Positions 44,677-53,457 of a stretch of DNA of 64,000 nucleotides are shown here, piece after piece. The stretch is from positions 62,001 through 126,000 of the forward strand of contig JAGAON010000009.1 of NCBI GenBank assembly GCA_017623655.1, given 5' to 3'. The notes under the pieces were generated by a model that was given only the letters and a program-made list of their open reading frames with translations, did not search any database and was not told where the DNA came from. Positions within the stretch are counted from its first letter, which is position 1; every line of letters begins with the position of its first letter. A program made the position numbers and the translations under genes. Source of the stretch: Prevotella sp. Lineage in GTDB: Bacteria > Bacteroidota > Bacteroidia > Bacteroidales > Bacteroidaceae.

Positions 44677-45474
44677 ATGAACCCGACGAGCAACATACCA
44701 CCAAGACAACTCACCATACGAGCCGGACACAGCACCCTTTCATTCCTCACACCGGAGCAGGACGGCACGATGGCCTTTCATCCATATACGGTGAAAAGCG
44801 GAATGTCATTGTCAGCGAACCTGCGCGAGGCGTTCAAGGAGCAGCCTTACCTGCAAGAGCGTTTCACCAAGGCGGTGCTGACGGTGTGCAGTCCGGTAGT
44901 GCTTATACCGAAAGAGGATTATCTTGAGATTGACAACTTTAACGCGGAAACGATGTACGGCAGTGTGCTGACCGGGCACAAGGGTGAGGAAAAACTGACG
45001 AAAGAGCTGTATGAGCTTGACGCAATGGCGTTATACACGGTAAACAAAGACCTTAAAATGGTGGTGAGCGACAACTGCGGCAGCGTCGATGTGACGAACG
45101 TCATGCTGCCGGTGTGGCGACATCTGTACAAGCGTTACTACCAAAGCAGCGAGAGACGCAAGATGTTCGCTTACTTCCATGACAAGAGTGTCGATATTTG
45201 CAGCTTCGAACAACGGCGCCTGCACTTCGCCAACGTGTTTGACGCACAGCACGCTCATGACGCGCTGTACTACCTGCTGTTCGTCTGGAAACAGCTGGGA
45301 ATGAACCAAAAGACGGACGACCTGTTTATCATAGGTGATATGCCGCACCGTGACTGGCTGATGAACCGTCTGGCAACATACATTACACGTGTTCATACGG
45401 TAAACCCTGTGGCCGACCTTAACCGCTCGCCGCTGTCACAAATAAAAGGCATGCCGTTTGACATGATGCTGTAA
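44677..45474 (+). CDS. DUF3822 family protein
   Basis: 265 residues matching the Bacteroidetes DUF3822 pattern: an N-terminal LTIRAGHSTLSFLT, the mid-region TAVLTVCSPVVLIPKEDY-like segment with YLEIDNFNAETMYG, and the C-terminal LFIIGDMPHRDWLMNRL. The fold is thought to resemble actin/ASKHA-like ATPases, without established activity. It is paired with rsmD 23 bp downstream, as in many Bacteroidetes. The link between the two genes is unexplained. Confidence 0.85.
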   Translation: MNPTSNIPPRQLTIRAGHSTLSFLTPEQDGTMAFHPYTVKSGMSLSANLREAFKEQPYLQERFTKAVLTVCSPVVLIPKEDYLEIDNFNAETMYGSVLTGHKGEEKLTKELYELDAMALYTVNKDLKMVVSDNCGSVDVTNVMLPVWRHLYKRYYQSSERRKMFAYFHDKSVDICSFEQRRLHFANVFDAQHAHDALYYLLFVWKQLGMNQKTDDLFIIGDMPHRDWLMNRLATYITRVHTVNPVADLNRSPLSQIKGMPFDMML

Positions 45475-45497
45475 CCACCATTCCAACACTTAAAGAA

Positions 45498-46022
45498 ATG
45501 CGGATAATAACAGGACTATACAAGGGCAGACACTTTGAGATTCCACGGACATTCAAGGCACGCCCGACAACAGACTTTGCCAAAGAAAACATTTTCAACG
45601 TCATGTTGGGTTACATTGACTTTGAAGACATTGCGGCACTTGACCTTTTCGCCGGTACGGGCAGCATTTCCCTCGAATTGCTGTCACGCGGATGCAGCGA
45701 TGTAGTGAGCGTGGAGATGGACAGGGAGCACGCCGGCTTCATCCGCCAGTGCGTGGAAAAGCTCGGTACAATGAACCACACCCTGATACGCTCTGACGTA
45801 TTCCGATTCATGAAGTCATGCAAGAAACAGTTTGACTTCATATTTGCCGACCCGCCATACGCACTGCCTACACTGGCGGAAATACCCGACAAGGCTCTGC
45901 CCCTGCTGAAAGAAGGCGGGGTGTTTGTGTTTGAACACGGCAAGCAGCATGACTTCTCACAGCATCCGCGCTTTGCGGAACGCCGCACATACGGCAGCGT
46001 TAACTTCTCAATATTCAAGTAA
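45498..46022 (+). CDS. rsmD: 16S rRNA (guanine-966-N2)-methyltransferase
   Basis: 174 residues. Start MRIITGLYKGRHFEIP followed by the basic RPTTDFAKENIFN stretch, motif I DLFAGTGSISLELLSRG near residue 50, and the catalytic DPPYALP near residue 121. It methylates G966 in the small-subunit rRNA using S-adenosylmethionine. Follows DUF3822 closely and is followed by a palindromic family F stretch and dnaG. Confidence 0.94.
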   Translation: MRIITGLYKGRHFEIPRTFKARPTTDFAKENIFNVMLGYIDFEDIAALDLFAGTGSISLELLSRGCSDVVSVEMDREHAGFIRQCVEKLGTMNHTLIRSDVFRFMKSCKKQFDFIFADPPYALPTLAEIPDKALPLLKEGGVFVFEHGKQHDFSQHPRFAERRTYGSVNFSIFK

Positions 46023-46025
46023 ACT

Positions 46026-46119
46026 GTCGGTTGAAGGTCAGAGGTCGAAGGTTAAAGGTTTTCCGATAGCGTGACCTTAAACCCATAACCTACAACCTTT
46101 AACCAAGAACCTATAACCA
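46026..46119. repeat. Family F palindromic repeat between rsmD and dnaG
   Basis: Left part GTTGAAGGTC, GTCGAAGGTTAAAGGTT; right part ACCTTAAACCCATAACC, ACAACCTTTAACC, ACCTATAACCAC. The arms are loosely complementary and can form a long imperfect hairpin. It ends two bases or so before the dnaG TTG start. Confidence 0.65.
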
Positions 46120-46122
46120 CAC

Positions 46123-48228
46123 TTGATTGACAGAACCACCATAGAACGCATAAAGGACACCGCAGACATAGTGGATGTGGTGTCTGAGTTTGTCTCCCTG
46201 AAAAAGGTCGGGGCGAACTATCGCGGCCTGTGTCCGTTCCATAATGACCATACACCGTCATTTTACGTCAGTCCGTCACGCCGCACCTGCCACTGTTTCG
46301 TATGCGGAGAGGGAGGAGACAGCGTCGGCTTCATAATGAAGCACGAGCAAATGACGTATCCCGACGCACTGAGATGGCTTGCAAACCGTTATAACATAGA
46401 GATAGAAGAGCGCCAACTGACCGAGGAACAGAAGAAGGAGCAGTCGGAAAGGGAGGCCATGTTCATCGTGAACGAATGGGCGGCGGGTTATTTTAAGGAC
46501 ATTTTAGAGAAAGACATAGACGGACGTGCCATAGGAATGCAGTACTTCCGGCAGCGTGGCATAAGGGATGACATAATGCAACGTTTCCGCCTCGGCTTCT
46601 GCCTCAACGACCGTCAGGCCATGTCAAAGGCCGCCGTCGCGAAGGGATATAAGGAGGAATACCTGATAAAGACAGGACTATGTTACCGTAAAGACAACGG
46701 AGAACTGGCGGACAGATTTGCCGGACGCGCCATATTTCCGTGGATAGGCGTAAGCGGAAAGGTAGTGGCCTTTGGCGGAAGAGTGCTTGACGCACGCACG
46801 AAAGGGGTCAATCAGAAGTATGTTAACTCACCGGACTCCGACGTTTATCATAAGGATCGAGAGTTATACGGCATCTTCCAAGCCAAGAAAGCCATAGCGA
46901 GAGAGAACTGCGTGTATATGGTCGAGGGATATACCGACGTCATATCCATGCACCAATGCGGCATAGAGAACGTGGTGGCAAACTCCGGTACCGCCCTGTC
47001 CGAGTATCAAGTACACATCCTGCACCGCTTCACCGCCAACATAGTACTGCTGTACGACGGTGACGAAGCAGGCATAAAGGCCGCCTTGCGAGGCACGGAC
47101 ATGCTGCTGAAAGAGGGTATGAACGTCAAGGTTTTGCTGTTGCCGGACGGCGATGACCCGGACTCTTTCGCTAAAAAGCATAATGCCGAGGAGTTCAGAA
47201 AATACATTTCCGAACACCAGACGGACTTCATAGAATTCAAGACGAAAGTACTTCTCGAAGGAGTGGAAGACCCCGTAAAGCGTTCGGAGGCCATTTCGAG
47301 CATCATAAAGAGCGTCAGCGTGATAGGAGACCCTATCATACGGGCGACTTATATACAGGCTTGCGCATCAAGACTGGGCATTCAGGAGCAGATACTGATT
47401 GCCAAGATGAACGACAACATACGCGAATACCGCAGCGAACAGCGTAAGGAGGAGGAGCGGAAAAGACGCAACAGCAGCGCAATGCCGCAAAACTTCAACT
47501 CCACGGGACAGCAACCGACAGGCGCAAAGCAGGTACGCGGCGGTAATGACAGCATTGGAGATGACGGCAATATGCCACCGCCGGACGCGTTCCTGCCACC
47601 GGAAGCATTCAGCAAGCCGCAGCCATCGGAAACACAGACGGCCGAGACGGAACGCCGAAGCGATGCCGCCACAAGCACGACAAACAAGGTAAAGGAAACC
47701 GTTTCTGACCTTATAATAAAGAATGTAATCATACATGGCCACGAGATTCTGTATGACAAGGTGGAGACAGAGGATGGAAACATGACCTCACTGACGCTGG
47801 CCGAGGTCATAAGTTACGACCTTGCAGCGGACAATCTGACATTCAGCCTGCCGATATACAACAGGATTCTCAAAGAGGCTGTAAGCCATTCACACGAAGA
47901 GGGGTTCAATGCCGAACAGTATTTCACCCTGCATCCGGAGTACGAAATATCCTCTATCGCAATACGCCTTACGGCAAACGACGTCTTTTTGTCAAAGAGT
48001 TTACAGATAAAACACACCGAAGAGGCACTCCGTGACAAGGTCGTTCACCTGCTACTGGATTTCCGTTATGAATACATCACAGCCAAACTGGCCCGGTTAC
48101 GCACCGACATAGCATTGGCGGCAGGTGACGCACACAGGCAGAAAGAGCTGATGACCGAACTGCAACAAATGCAAAAGGTACGCAGCGCAGTGGCAAAGAA
48201 AATAGGAAGCAGCATTACAATACGGTAG
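46123..48228 (+). CDS. dnaG: DNA primase
   Basis: 701 residues with a TTG start at 46123 giving MIDRTTIERIKDTADIVDVV, exactly where other DnaG proteins begin. No in-frame ATG exists nearby. The zinc finger shows CPFHNDHTPSF and CHCFVC (about residues 38-64). The Toprim domain has YMVEGYTDVISMHQ near residue 266 and LLYDGDEAGIKA further on. The C-terminal helicase-binding part follows a Pro/Gln/Thr-rich linker near residues 450-520. It makes RNA primers for replication. The TTG start plus a palindrome at the ribosome-binding region suggests low or regulated translation. Confidence 0.96.
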   Translation: MIDRTTIERIKDTADIVDVVSEFVSLKKVGANYRGLCPFHNDHTPSFYVSPSRRTCHCFVCGEGGDSVGFIMKHEQMTYPDALRWLANRYNIEIEERQLTEEQKKEQSEREAMFIVNEWAAGYFKDILEKDIDGRAIGMQYFRQRGIRDDIMQRFRLGFCLNDRQAMSKAAVAKGYKEEYLIKTGLCYRKDNGELADRFAGRAIFPWIGVSGKVVAFGGRVLDARTKGVNQKYVNSPDSDVYHKDRELYGIFQAKKAIARENCVYMVEGYTDVISMHQCGIENVVANSGTALSEYQVHILHRFTANIVLLYDGDEAGIKAALRGTDMLLKEGMNVKVLLLPDGDDPDSFAKKHNAEEFRKYISEHQTDFIEFKTKVLLEGVEDPVKRSEAISSIIKSVSVIGDPIIRATYIQACASRLGIQEQILIAKMNDNIREYRSEQRKEEERKRRNSSAMPQNFNSTGQQPTGAKQVRGGNDSIGDDGNMPPPDAFLPPEAFSKPQPSETQTAETERRSDAATSTTNKVKETVSDLIIKNVIIHGHEILYDKVETEDGNMTSLTLAEVISYDLAADNLTFSLPIYNRILKEAVSHSHEEGFNAEQYFTLHPEYEISSIAIRLTANDVFLSKSLQIKHTEEALRDKVVHLLLDFRYEYITAKLARLRTDIALAAGDAHRQKELMTELQQMQKVRSAVAKKIGSSITIR

Positions 48229-48260
48229 GGAAAATCCTTTTTACGATAGGGAAAAACCTT

Positions 48261-48290
48261 TTGGAGGGAGCAGAACAAACCGTATCTTTG
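48261..48290 (+). promoter_or_regulatory. Promoter of the second low-complexity secreted protein gene
   Basis: TTG at 48261-48263 and TATCTTTG at 48283-48290, spacing 19 bp, 29 bp before the ATG. Confidence 0.75.
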
Positions 48291-48319
48291 CAGCAAGAAA
48301 CCTATTAAACCGCAAATAT

Positions 48320-49279
48320 ATGAAAACGATTATCCTGTCAACGGTGATATTTCTCACCGCCATCACCGGCGCAAGCGCCATGTCATACCAGCAAGCCCGT
48401 GAGCAAGCACTGTTTCTTACGGACAAGATGGCGTATGAACTGAACCTCAACGAACAGCAATATGAGGCGGCATACGAGATTAACCTCGACTATCTCATGG
48501 ACGTAAACACGGTGGATGACGTGTATTCCGTAAGTTGGAGACAGCGCAACGTTGATCTGCAACACGTGCTTTTAGACTGGCAATACACCGCATTCTGCGC
48601 TGCAACGTATTTCTTCCGCCCTCTGTCATGGCACTCCGGCAACTGGCATTTCGCCATTTACGCCCACTATCCGCACCGTGATTTCTTTTATTTCAGCCGT
48701 CCGGCGTGTTATGTTTCCTACCGCGGCGCACACAGTTGGAGACGTAACGGCGGAGCATCTTGGTATGTTCACCACGTCCATACCTTCCGCAATCCGGGAA
48801 GACCGCACGCCGGTTTGCGTGACAATTTCCATGGACACGGCTTCAGAAGAGGAGCAGGCAGGCCGGTAGAAGCGCACAGAGGTATAGAAAACAACCGCAG
48901 ACCGTATGGACAGCAGCACCATGACACTTACAGGAATAGCCGTCCCGGCACGCCAGTCTATAACAACAGGAATCAAAAATACAACAATTTCCAAAACAGG
49001 AACGACCGTGGTAACTACCGAAGGGAGAGCAGCACACGCACCACAGTGAATACACACGACACCGGTTCACGCGTCTATAACCGCAACAACCAGGCCGCAC
49101 CGTCAAACAACCGCAACGCTTACGGAAGGCCAAACAGCGGCAACTCGTCTTTCAGGAACAGCAATTCGCACACATTCTCATCAGGCAACAGGAGCGTGTC
49201 ACGCAGTTCCAATGCGACAACCCGCAGTGCATCGCCACAGTCGCAAGGCTCGCCTTCTTCCCGTATAAGCAGACGTTAA
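48320..49279 (+). CDS. Secreted His/Arg/Asn-rich low-complexity protein
   Basis: 319 residues. Signal peptide MKTIILSTVIFLTAITGASA, then a helical region with SYQQAREQALFLTDKMAYEL (residues 22-75) that reads like a short regulated helix pair, then a segment rich in His, Tyr, Phe and Trp (SWHSGNWHFAIYAHYPHRD). The last 150 residues are Arg/Asn/Ser/Gly-rich with no fold. It resembles the protein at 34672 in plan (signal, aromatic middle, Arg/Asn/Ser tail) but shares little direct sequence. It is 27 bp before a DUF308 membrane protein. No function is known. Confidence 0.82.
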   Translation: MKTIILSTVIFLTAITGASAMSYQQAREQALFLTDKMAYELNLNEQQYEAAYEINLDYLMDVNTVDDVYSVSWRQRNVDLQHVLLDWQYTAFCAATYFFRPLSWHSGNWHFAIYAHYPHRDFFYFSRPACYVSYRGAHSWRRNGGASWYVHHVHTFRNPGRPHAGLRDNFHGHGFRRGAGRPVEAHRGIENNRRPYGQQHHDTYRNSRPGTPVYNNRNQKYNNFQNRNDRGNYRRESSTRTTVNTHDTGSRVYNRNNQAAPSNNRNAYGRPNSGNSSFRNSNSHTFSSGNRSVSRSSNATTRSASPQSQGSPSSRISRR

Positions 49280-49306
49280 ATAATAAACAATCATATAACA
49301 GCACGT

Positions 49307-49996
49307 ATGAAAGCTATCAGGTCAAACATTTTCCGCGCCCTCTGCGCAATAGCAGTGGGCGCACTGCTCGTCAAATACCGTCAGGAAATGGTGCAGTGGA
49401 TGACAATAACCATAGGTATCCTGTTCTTCCTCTCGGGCGTTGTAGCCACAATCATGGCATACATAAGCCGCAGAGCCGCCCACAAGATTATGCAGTCGGC
49501 AGCCGAAGCGGCACAATCCGGCACGCAACCTGACGAGAAAACAGATGCAATCCAACCGCCACGCGGATGGGGATGGGGCCTGTCAGCCGGCGTGGGAAGC
49601 ATGATTCTCGGCGCAGTGCTTGCCCTTATGCCCGACACCTTTGTCAATTTCCTCGTTTACATACTCGCCGCCGTCCTCATAGTCGGTGCCCTGCAACAAT
49701 TCGCTTCGCTGATTACAGCCAGCCGTTTCGGTGCCGTCAGTATTGCATTCTGGGTCATGCCGGCACTTCTGCTCATTGCAGGCGTGGTGGTAATAGCATA
49801 CCCCGAAGCCATAGCGTCAGCCCCATTGTTCTTCATCGGATGGTGCATGATAGTATATGGCATAGTGGAATGCGTCAACAGCATAAAGACATACAATAAC
49901 CGAAAGGCCGCATCCAACGCATTACCGGCCACCGGAAAACCGGATTTCTCTGACGCGGAGACCGTAGAGTACGAGGAGTTGGACAAGAAGGAATAG
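49307..49996 (+). CDS. DUF308 (HdeD-like) membrane protein
   Basis: 229 residues with six hydrophobic segments in three pairs (residues about 10-25, 32-52, 87-108, 113-135, 143-165, 170-190), the DUF308/HdeD repeat arrangement (TITIGILFFLSGVVATIMAY, FLVYILAAVLIVGALQQFA). A short charged C-terminus follows (DAETVEYEELDKKE). HdeD gives acid resistance in E. coli. Whether this homologue does so is unknown. It is likely co-transcribed with the preceding secreted protein gene. Confidence 0.85.
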   Translation: MKAIRSNIFRALCAIAVGALLVKYRQEMVQWMTITIGILFFLSGVVATIMAYISRRAAHKIMQSAAEAAQSGTQPDEKTDAIQPPRGWGWGLSAGVGSMILGAVLALMPDTFVNFLVYILAAVLIVGALQQFASLITASRFGAVSIAFWVMPALLLIAGVVVIAYPEAIASAPLFFIGWCMIVYGIVECVNSIKTYNNRKAASNALPATGKPDFSDAETVEYEELDKKE

Positions 49997-50051
49997 CTTA
50001 TAACAAAGAGAAGGCAATCATAACGAATCGCACATTTTTATCAAAAAAGCC

Positions 50052-50082
50052 TTGGCAATATAGATTTTTATTCGTACTTTTG
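50052..50082 (+). promoter_or_regulatory. Promoter of the GPx-like/trxB pair
   Basis: TTG at 50052-50054, 20 bp, TACTTTTG at 50075-50082, 46 bp before the ATG. Confidence 0.75.
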
Positions 50083-50128
50083 CAATAAGAACAAATAAAA
50101 AAATACCTATACACAACAAATAATCAAG

Positions 50129-50593
50129 ATGAACTCAATCTACGACATTACGGTAAAAGACCGCAAAGGCAACGCCGTTCCCCTCAAAGGCTATGCCAAT
50201 GAAGTTGTACTTATAGTCAACACCGCAACAAAAAGCCCCCACACACCACAATACGAGGAGCTGGAAGCCATATACGAGAAGCACCATCCACAGGGATTCG
50301 CCGTCCTTGACTTCCCCTCCAACCAGCCGACCAAGTCGTGCCCGGGCACTGACGAGATGATACACCAGTTCTGCAAGGAGACCTATAACACGGAGTTCCC
50401 GCGTTTCAAGAAAGTCAAGGTCAACGGTGCGGACGCCGACAAGTTATACAAATACCTTACGGAGAAATTCCCGGGAGAAATAACCGAGGACTTCACCAAG
50501 TTCCTTGTCAACAAGATTGGCAAGGTGGTTGCACGCTATGACGCCTCAACCCCCATATCGGAAATAGACGCCAAGATAAAGGAAATGCTCTAA
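50129..50593 (+). CDS. Glutathione-peroxidase-fold protein without catalytic tetrad
   Basis: 154 residues, some 25 shorter than ordinary bacterial GPx. The family frame is clear: YDITVKDRKGNAVPLKGYA, VVLIVNTATK, TPQYEELEAIY, PGTDEMIHQFCKETY, EFPRFKKVKVNG, FTKFLVNKIGKVVARY. But the peroxidatic Cys position (NTASKCG) is Ser36, the FPCNQ Cys is Ser64, the second Gln of NQFGGQ is lost (NQPTKSC), and the WNF motif is EDF. Only Cys71 and Cys82 remain, and Cys82 lies where thioredoxin-dependent GPx proteins have their resolving Cys. The gene is 43 bp before trxB. Ordinary peroxidase chemistry is unlikely. A thiol role using Cys71/Cys82, or a non-enzymatic one, is possible. Confidence 0.85.
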   Translation: MNSIYDITVKDRKGNAVPLKGYANEVVLIVNTATKSPHTPQYEELEAIYEKHHPQGFAVLDFPSNQPTKSCPGTDEMIHQFCKETYNTEFPRFKKVKVNGADADKLYKYLTEKFPGEITEDFTKFLVNKIGKVVARYDASTPISEIDAKIKEML

Positions 50594-50636
50594 TAACCGT
50601 CCCAACTTCCACAAACCACAACAAGAACCAACCATC

Positions 50637-51569
50637 ATGTCCCATACGAAATGCCTTATATTAGGTAGCGGTCCGGCCGGTTACACCGCCGCGATATATG
50701 CCGGCAGAGCCAACCTCTCACCAATAGAATACTGCGGTCCGCAGACCGGCGGACAGCTGACACAAACCACTATCGTGGAGAACTTCCCCGGCTACCCGGA
50801 CGGAGTGGATGCCAACCAGATGATGATGGAGCTTCGCCAGCAGGCGGAACGCTTCGGCGCAGACATACGCGACGGCGAGATTGTAAAGGCAGACCTCTCC
50901 TCCAAGCCGTTCACCTTCACCGTTGACGACGGCACTACACTGACGGCTGACGCCGTAATCATAGCCACCGGCGCAAAAGCCAAGTACCTCGGACTTGAGG
51001 ATGAGCAGAAATACAACGGCATGGGAGTGTCAGCCTGCGCAACCTGCGACGGTTTCTTCTACCGGAAAAAGGTCACGGCGGTAGTGGGAGGAGGCGACAC
51101 CGCCTGTGAGGACGCGCTGTATCTCGCCTCACTTTGCAAGAAAGTCTATCTCGTGGTACGCAAGGATTACCTCCGCGCATCAGACATAATGCAACGCCGT
51201 GTGCGTGAGACAGAGAACATAGAAATACTCTTTGAGCACAACGCCACAGGCCTATACGGAGAAAACGGCGTGGAAGGCATGCACCTCGTAAAGCGCAAAG
51301 GCGAGGCGGACGAGCAGAAATATGATGTCGCCATAGACGGTTTCTTCCTCGCAATAGGGCACAAGCCCGTCACGGAACTGTTCAAAGGTCAGCTCGAGAT
51401 GGACGAGATGGGCTATATAAAGACCATCGGCAACACACAGCAGACGAACATAAAAGGCGTGTTTGCGGCCGGAGACGTATGCGATCCGACATACCGTCAG
51501 GCGATAGTGGCCGCAGGTACGGGCTGCAAAGCCGCACTTGAAGCGGAGAAATACATACAGACACTGTAA
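50637..51569 (+). CDS. trxB: Thioredoxin-disulfide reductase
   Basis: 310 residues. FAD motif GSGPAGYTAAIYAGRA at residues 10-25, redox pair Cys134/Cys137 in ACATCDGFF, NADPH motif VGGGDTACEDALYLA, and the closing FAD motif GVFAAGDVCDPTYRQAIVAAGTG in the last 45 residues. It reduces thioredoxin with NADPH. Placed after the GPx-like gene under one promoter, so the two may act on the same thiol pathway. Confidence 0.97.
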   Translation: MSHTKCLILGSGPAGYTAAIYAGRANLSPIEYCGPQTGGQLTQTTIVENFPGYPDGVDANQMMMELRQQAERFGADIRDGEIVKADLSSKPFTFTVDDGTTLTADAVIIATGAKAKYLGLEDEQKYNGMGVSACATCDGFFYRKKVTAVVGGGDTACEDALYLASLCKKVYLVVRKDYLRASDIMQRRVRETENIEILFEHNATGLYGENGVEGMHLVKRKGEADEQKYDVAIDGFFLAIGHKPVTELFKGQLEMDEMGYIKTIGNTQQTNIKGVFAAGDVCDPTYRQAIVAAGTGCKAALEAEKYIQTL

Positions 51570-51589
51570 GCGATAACCCTATAAACCGG

Positions 51590-51672
51590 AGTTATGAGAT
51601 ATGAGTTGCAAGTTACAGATACGGTCGTTTCCCTACGGGACTGCCGCCTATAACCTGCAACTCATATTTCGT
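51590..51672. repeat. Imperfect inverted repeat after trxB (family E-like)
   Basis: GAGTTATGAGATATGAGTTGCAAGTTA on the left and TATAACCTGCAACTCATATTTC on the right pair over about 15 bases (ATATGAGTTGCAAGTTA against TAACCTGCAACTCATAT, one change). Confidence 0.6.
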
Positions 51673-51722
51673 TTCAGCCATATCACACACAAAAAGCACT
51701 GACAACAGACGACTTATAACAC

Positions 51723-53114
51723 ATGAAACCACTACTGACCATCACACTTGCCATTGCTCTCACGGCACAATGCGCCGACATTCACGCGCAAAACGAAATC
51801 AACGACCAGAACACTCCGCTGCATCTCATGCAGCCACAATATGATACTCCTTACGGCATACCGGAGGAGAAAGACGTTAAAGCCACCATCGACCGCGTGC
51901 TGACATACCTTGAACAAGCCATGCCCGCCAAGGTGGAGAACGGCAGACTCGCAAAAGGCAGTTTCAGACTGACATCATACGAGGCCGGCGTACTATACGC
52001 AGCCATGCTCAACGCCGCCTCATCAACGGGTGACGAACGTTTCGCCAGATTCGCCACAGACCGCCTAAGCCTCATTGCGACACAGGCACCAAAGGAACTT
52101 AGGGAACTGAAAAAGGACAAAGAATATGACGCACAGATGCGTATGGTACTGTTTCCCGGTGCACTTGATGACTGCGGAGCCATGGCATCGGCATACTGCC
52201 GCCTGTGCATAATGAAACCGGGCCGCCTGCCATACGGGGCATACACAGCAGTGATTGACCGTTACATGAACTTTGTACGCAACGGCCAGTACCGCCTTCC
52301 CGACGGCATTTTCGCCCGTCACCGCCCCCATCACAACACGGTATGGCTGGACGATATGTATATGGGCGTCCCCTGCATGGCGTGGCACGGCGTGATGACC
52401 GACGACGTTACAGCCATACACGATGCCGTAAAACAGATAAAGCTGTTCAAGGAACGTATGTGGATGCCTGAGAAAAAACTGTTCCGGCACGGTTGGGTGG
52501 AAAGCATGACACCGCATCCCGCATACCATTGGGGCAGAGCAAACGGCTGGGGACTTCTGACCATGTGCGAGGTACTGGACGCCATAAGCAAAAACGGGAA
52601 CACCACAAACACCCAAAAAGACCGCGACTTCGTGCTTGACCTGCTGCAACAGCACATAGAAGGCTTGTCGGCGTTGCAGGACAAAACCGGTTTCTGGCAT
52701 CAACTGCTCGACCGGCAAGACACATACCTTGAGACATCAAGCACCGCTATATACACCTACTGCATGGCGCACGCCATAAACGAGGGCTGGATTGATGCGC
52801 AGACATACGGCGCACAAGTGCTGCTGGCATGGCAGGCGTGCCAGACAAAGGTGAACGGCAAAGGGCAGGTGGAAGGCACTTGCGTAGGAACGGGCATGGG
52901 CTTTGAGCCGGCTTTCTACGCCTACCGCCCTGTCCACCACATGGCCGCCCACGGCTACGGCCCGATGATATGGGCCGGTTCAGAGGTCATACGTATGCTG
53001 CGCAACACCCATCCCAAGATGAATGACTCAGCCATTCAGTTCTACAAGACAAGGCAAAACACTGACAAACCTATCTTCACGGAAGGCAATCCGGACACGG
53101 AAATACTGTGGTAA
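51723..53114 (+). CDS. GH105-type unsaturated glucuronyl/galacturonyl hydrolase
   Basis: 463 residues with signal peptide MKPLLTITLAIALTAQCADIHAQ. The (alpha/alpha)6 barrel motifs of GH88/GH105 are present: GALDDCGAMASAY, VWLDDMYMGVPC with an Asp-Asp pair, HGWVESMTPHPAYHWGRANGWGLL and the closing SSTAIYTYCMAHAINEGWI. It removes the unsaturated uronic acid left by pectate or rhamnogalacturonan lyases. The protein is probably periplasmic. No lyase or SusCD pair is next to it, so it looks like a lone pectin-degradation gene. Confidence 0.9.
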   Translation: MKPLLTITLAIALTAQCADIHAQNEINDQNTPLHLMQPQYDTPYGIPEEKDVKATIDRVLTYLEQAMPAKVENGRLAKGSFRLTSYEAGVLYAAMLNAASSTGDERFARFATDRLSLIATQAPKELRELKKDKEYDAQMRMVLFPGALDDCGAMASAYCRLCIMKPGRLPYGAYTAVIDRYMNFVRNGQYRLPDGIFARHRPHHNTVWLDDMYMGVPCMAWHGVMTDDVTAIHDAVKQIKLFKERMWMPEKKLFRHGWVESMTPHPAYHWGRANGWGLLTMCEVLDAISKNGNTTNTQKDRDFVLDLLQQHIEGLSALQDKTGFWHQLLDRQDTYLETSSTAIYTYCMAHAINEGWIDAQTYGAQVLLAWQACQTKVNGKGQVEGTCVGTGMGFEPAFYAYRPVHHMAAHGYGPMIWAGSEVIRMLRNTHPKMNDSAIQFYKTRQNTDKPIFTEGNPDTEILW

Positions 53115-53170
53115 GACATCATTTTCATAGAAATACGGCACAACAGGCACAAAATATTCGCCCAAAACCT

Positions 53171-53200
53171 TTGCCAATTCAAAAAATATTATTACCTTTG
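53171..53200 (+). promoter_or_regulatory. tRNA-Leu promoter
   Basis: TTG at 53171-53173, 19 bp, TACCTTTG at 53193-53200, 34 bp before the tRNA. Confidence 0.78.
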
Positions 53201-53234
53201 CAGCGCAATTTAAGCATACTACCATTCTAACCTT

Positions 53235-53316
53235 GCCCAAATGGCGGAATTGGTAGACGCGTTGGTCTCAAACACCAATGCCGCAAGGCGTACCGGTTCG
53301 AGTCCGGTTTTGGGCA
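53235..53316 (+). tRNA. tRNA-Leu (anticodon CAA)
   Basis: Acceptor arms GCCCAAA and TTTGGGC pair fully. The anticodon stem is TTGGT/ACCAA with loop CTCAAAC, giving anticodon CAA (codon UUG). A long variable arm (GCC-gcaa-GGC) is typical for leucine, and the T arm ACCGG-TTCGAGT-CCGGT is regular. The CCA end is not encoded (CAT follows). A strong terminator comes 13 bp later. Confidence 0.96.
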
Positions 53317-53328
53317 CATTATCATCTC

Positions 53329-53368
53329 AAAAAGTCCTTACAGACATTTCGTTTGTAAGGACTTTTTC
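53329..53368 (+). terminator. Terminator after tRNA-Leu
   Basis: AAAAAGTCCTTACA and TGTAAGGACTTTTT around a short loop, followed by further T. Clear intrinsic terminator, usable on both strands. Confidence 0.88.
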
Positions 53369-53457
53369 TTTGTATAAACACGCTATCCCCATGCAATGAA
53401 GAGCCAATGAGTGTTGTGAACACAAACAATAGGTAATAAACGGACAGCAGGGCAACC

